From NCBI GenBank assembly GCA_024636835.1, contig JAGXGH010000065.1, positions 1-34,336 on the forward strand: a stretch of DNA of 34,336 nt, in the 5' to 3' direction. Each line of letters opens with the position of its first letter. Positions within the stretch are counted from its first letter, which is position 1. The notes beneath the pieces were generated by a model. It worked only from the letters and a program-made list of their open reading frames with translations, made no database searches and was not told the DNA's origin. This stretch comes from Verrucomicrobiales bacterium. Lineage in GTDB: Bacteria; Verrucomicrobiota; Verrucomicrobiia; Verrucomicrobiales; SLCJ01. Position numbers and translations under genes: made by a program. Below are positions 32,102 through 34,336 of the stretch, one piece after another.

Positions 32102-33187
32102 TTAGAAGGATCCCTCCGGATTCACCGGTCGCGCGGAGCCTCGAGGGACAACGGGGGGGGCCAGTGTGGACATGGCATCACCCAGCGCCAGCCCGATATT
32201 GAGATAGGTCAGAGCATTTCGGTTCCAGTGGACGCCATCACCGGTCGGTGAAAATTCCGCCGGTATCCAAAATTCCATTCCGTCATAGCTCGATCGGCAA
32301 TCAATCACGGCGACGTTTCCAATAAAATCATCGTAGCGATTCGGAAGCGATGGATCGGTCAGGGACGGGTCGGTCATCGCTCGTTGTGCCAATTCAACAT
32401 CCGTGTAAATCTCCGGTCCATTGCCGTCCATACCAGTGGTGGCGATGACGAAGGGCAGGTTAGGAACTCCGAGGCCATTCCCGCTGCTTCGGATGTCATT
32501 GATGAAATTGGCGAGATTGACCTCGTAGGCATCGCTGAAGGTTGGGTTCACCCGGTCACGGTCACTATATCCCTGGTGCCAACAAATTCCGGCGATCTCA
32601 TACCCGCCAGCCGCGTTGTAGTCGGGGAAATAAGTTGCAAGGTTCGCAGTGGCTTCACCCACGAGCCGCAGAACTTCCTTATAGTAGAATCCCGCGTCGC
32701 CATCCTGTTGAGGCGCGGGATACGGCCCGGAACTCGGAGGCAGAAAGTCGTTACCGAGGCTTTTACCACCCCACGCGCACTTTACGATGAGGACCTGCTG
32801 CTCGTAGAGGTCGCCCACAAAGTGACCAAAGCCCAACTCGGGACCAATCAGCCCTGAGGCTTCGCCGCCGTAACCAACGGTAAGGCCACCCGACTGCGGA
32901 TCCTGGTCCCGAATCCAGACGTCGTCGCGCACTGCCCAATCTTCACCGCTCTTTAAGAACTGGTAGTCACCACCGGGATCGTTGGCCACGATGTATTCCA
33001 AGGTTCCTGGTGTCGTCTCCCCGACGATCGGTCCTTTACCCAGCATGTTCGATTGACCTATCATGATGAAGATCTTGACTGGGTCGGCGCCGGCCTGCTG
33101 GGCGTCCGAAGAAAGGCATAAACCTAGGAAAAGAACGGTCGAGCTAATAAGCTGCAGAATAGTCAGACGGGAGGGGAATGCTTTCAC
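32102..33187 (-). CDS. Sialate O-acetylesterase-like (SASA/CE6-type) N-terminal part, frameshifted at its 3' end
   Basis: 361 codons. A signal peptide (ILQLISSTVLFLGLCLSSDAQQ) precedes the SASA domain: FIMIGQSNMLGKG with the nucleophile Ser, GPELGFGH, VKCAWGGKSLGNDF, ICWHQGYSD, and TGDGVHWNRNALTYLNIG with the catalytic Asp/His. Enzymes of this type remove O-acetyl groups from sialic acid or xylan. The last ~15 residues (PRGSARPVNPEGSF) follow the G8 tract and look like out-of-frame reading. One extra base in that tract would continue into the 29220-31991 frame, giving about 1,300 residues. Confidence 0.88.
   Translation of the reverse strand: MKAFPSRLTILQLISSTVLFLGLCLSSDAQQAGADPVKIFIMIGQSNMLGKGPIVGETTPGTLEYIVANDPGGDYQFLKSGEDWAVRDDVWIRDQDPQSGGLTVGYGGEASGLIGPELGFGHFVGDLYEQQVLIVKCAWGGKSLGNDFLPPSSGPYPAPQQDGDAGFYYKEVLRLVGEATANLATYFPDYNAAGGYEIAGICWHQGYSDRDRVNPTFSDAYEVNLANFINDIRSSGNGLGVPNLPFVIATTGMDGNGPEIYTDVELAQRAMTDPSLTDPSLPNRYDDFIGNVAVIDCRSSYDGMEFWIPAEFSPTGDGVHWNRNALTYLNIGLALGDAMSTLAPPVVPRGSARPVNPEGSF
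32153..32160. other. G8 homopolymer at the frameshift point
   Basis: Eight G on the plus strand (CCCCCCCC in the coding sense, codons GCC CCC CCC GTT) sit exactly where the SASA frame hands over to the FnIII frame. Nine (or six) would restore a single ORF. A sequencing or assembly slip, phase variation by slippage, and a genuine inactivating mutation are all possible. Confidence 0.75.
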
Positions 33188-33237
33188 AAGGTTTTAGAGG
33201 GGAGGATTGATGAACCCAATCAATGGGAAAAGAGACT

Positions 33238-33271
33238 AAAAAAAGGGCGGGAGGATAATCCCCCCGCCCTT
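33238..33271 (-). terminator. Rho-independent terminator of the PEP-CTERM gene
   Basis: On the minus strand AAGGGCGGG (33263-33271) pairs with CCCGCCCTT (33243-33251) across an 11-nt loop, followed by a run of seven T. It lies 25 bases after the PEP-CTERM stop and separates that gene from the esterase gene. Confidence 0.9.
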
Positions 33272-33296
33272 AAAATAAATTTTGATACGCTTTGGT

Positions 33297-34199
33297 CTAA
33301 CGACGGCGGCGAAGAATCAGAGCAAGTCCACCAAAACCAAACAGCACTGCTGAGGATGGCTCGGGAATGGCTTCAGTAACTGTCAGCAAACCGGATAAGG
33401 AGTAGACACTAAGTGCAGACGTGTTGCCAGCCGTGAAGCGGGTCCAAACTCGACCGGAAGTATTGGCATTGGAGCTCCCATTACCGGAGTCTAAGCTGTC
33501 AATGGTATCTCCCAAGGCATTGACATGTCCACCGGGGTTTCCACCTGTCCAAACGGTCTCACCGTGGATATTCGCAGTGTCCCCAAGCCCATATTGATCG
33601 AGGAAGGGTGAGTAGTTCACGTTTTGTGAAGCGACCACATCGTTACCCAATGAATCTTGGTTGGTGCTCCCCGAGGCAAGTCGAATGGTGGTGTCGCTAT
33701 CAAACGGGTTACTCCAGCCATTGGCGATGTCCGCGTTGTTTCGAGCGATCGAGGTCGTGCCGTTCATCGCGAAGACCGCCACACCCGCACCGCCGATACC
33801 TGAACCGCCGGTTATATCGGTGATGCCCGCCCGGACAAAGGGGTCGCTTAGTGCGTCACCTTGGGGCTGATTGAAATCCGTATTCACGTATACCATCGCA
33901 GTCCACCCTGTGGACGTCATAATAGAACCGTCTCCGAGACCGCTGAGCCGAGCCTGAGTGGTAGCGAATGTGTCGTAAACACTGGTAGAATTGGATTGCG
34001 CAGTGATTCCTCCATCCGTGTAGAAAGCCAATCGATATTGGTCACCAGCTTGCCAGGCAACACCTGTGTTGGGGTTGATTCCACCATTGGCGGTCAAATC
34101 CAGAATGCCGTATTGGCTAACTAAAGCCGCATTAAGAGTGAGGGTAGATCCAACGAGAGCGAGGCCGATATAAACAGCGAGCGTTTGTATTTTCATCAC
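33297..34199 (-). CDS. PEP-CTERM sorting-domain protein
   Basis: 300 residues. A signal peptide (AVYIGLALVGSTLTLNA) precedes a beta-rich, Gly/Asn/Thr/Ser-rich mature region with no recognised enzyme domain. The tail IPEPSSAVLFGFGGLALILRRRR is a complete exosortase-sorting signal. The segment ANGGINPNTGVAWQAGDQYRLAFYTDGG suggests a structural beta-sandwich. The start may be either of two adjacent ATGs. It is transcribed separately from the esterase gene. Upstream, 34200-34336 has two spaced inverted repeats (CCAGCT...AGCTGG, 34206-34234; CCCTGT...ACAGGG, 34263-34294) of unknown meaning. Confidence 0.88.
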   Translation of the reverse strand: MMKIQTLAVYIGLALVGSTLTLNAALVSQYGILDLTANGGINPNTGVAWQAGDQYRLAFYTDGGITAQSNSTSVYDTFATTQARLSGLGDGSIMTSTGWTAMVYVNTDFNQPQGDALSDPFVRAGITDITGGSGIGGAGVAVFAMNGTTSIARNNADIANGWSNPFDSDTTIRLASGSTNQDSLGNDVVASQNVNYSPFLDQYGLGDTANIHGETVWTGGNPGGHVNALGDTIDSLDSGNGSSNANTSGRVWTRFTAGNTSALSVYSLSGLLTVTEAIPEPSSAVLFGFGGLALILRRRR

Positions 34200-34336
34200 T
34201 AGTGTCCAGCTAAAAGCCGTTGAGTATCAGCTGGTTACATTTATCAATTCCTGATCTTTCGACCCTGTAAGTTGTAAGTAGTTGATTAACAGGGAGTTTC
34301 TGGAACGTGTTTACACTCAAAATTTGTAGTATTCGG

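Overview
The window looks like a chromosomal piece of a Verrucomicrobiota bacterium, probably Verrucomicrobiales. This rests on two PEP-CTERM exosortase substrates, a sulfatase, a SASA-type acetylesterase, a secreted TIM-barrel isomerase-like protein, a DUF3863 protein, weak Shine-Dalgarno signals, and small palindromic repeats in most gaps. No tRNA, rRNA or CRISPR array was seen.

Layout. 1-597 has no credible gene but several hairpin repeats. 598-4422 (minus) holds grpE-dnaJ-rsmE, preceded by a lipoprotein gene and a STAS-domain gene. 4639-7087 (plus) is a tight run: a tiny PEP-CTERM protein, a CYTH phosphatase-like protein, a CBM9-like protein, a CorA-like transporter and a short overlapping fragment. 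7181-10439 is a composite repeat, a 24-codon ORF copying the alaS start, and alaS. A 125-bp MITE with an 11-bp target duplication lies at 10491-10615. An SDR oxidoreductase and a phytoene-desaturase-like enzyme follow, then a second composite repeat and an SRPBCC gene stub. 13396-17234 holds a secreted Met/Ala/Glu-rich protein, a lipoprotein hydrolase, an RlmB-like methyltransferase, a TIGR02206-like membrane protein, and a ynbE-ydbL pair without ydbH. 17394-21949 (minus) has a GT-C membrane protein and an NtrC-type two-component pair. 22164-26357 has cutA, a sulfatase with an altered signature, a DUF3863 protein and a secreted sugar-isomerase-like protein. 26358-29219 is a repeat-rich island around one MpaB-like oxygenase gene. 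29220-33187 (minus) is one large secreted esterase/FnIII gene split by a frameshift at a G8 tract. 33297-34199 is a second PEP-CTERM protein.

The most interesting content is non-coding. (i) An ORF-less group II intron of about 761 nt (28251-29011, minus) has a recognisable domain V and a domain VI with the branch A eight positions from the 3' end. It sits without a scar behind a hairpin, and a second, intron-free copy of the same repeat lies 2 kb away and shows the empty site. (ii) The repeat it sits in is REPIN-like: two hairpins that are reverse complements of each other, with loop length changing in step between copies (CTC/GAG against CTCC/GGAG). (iii) A second hairpin family (TCGCGT...ACGCGA) shows a compensatory stem change. 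(iv) Runs of period-7 tandem repeats accompany these hairpins at nearly every cluster. (v) A MITE has textbook ends. Together these suggest a layered ecology of non-autonomous elements whose transposase and maturase must be elsewhere in the genome.
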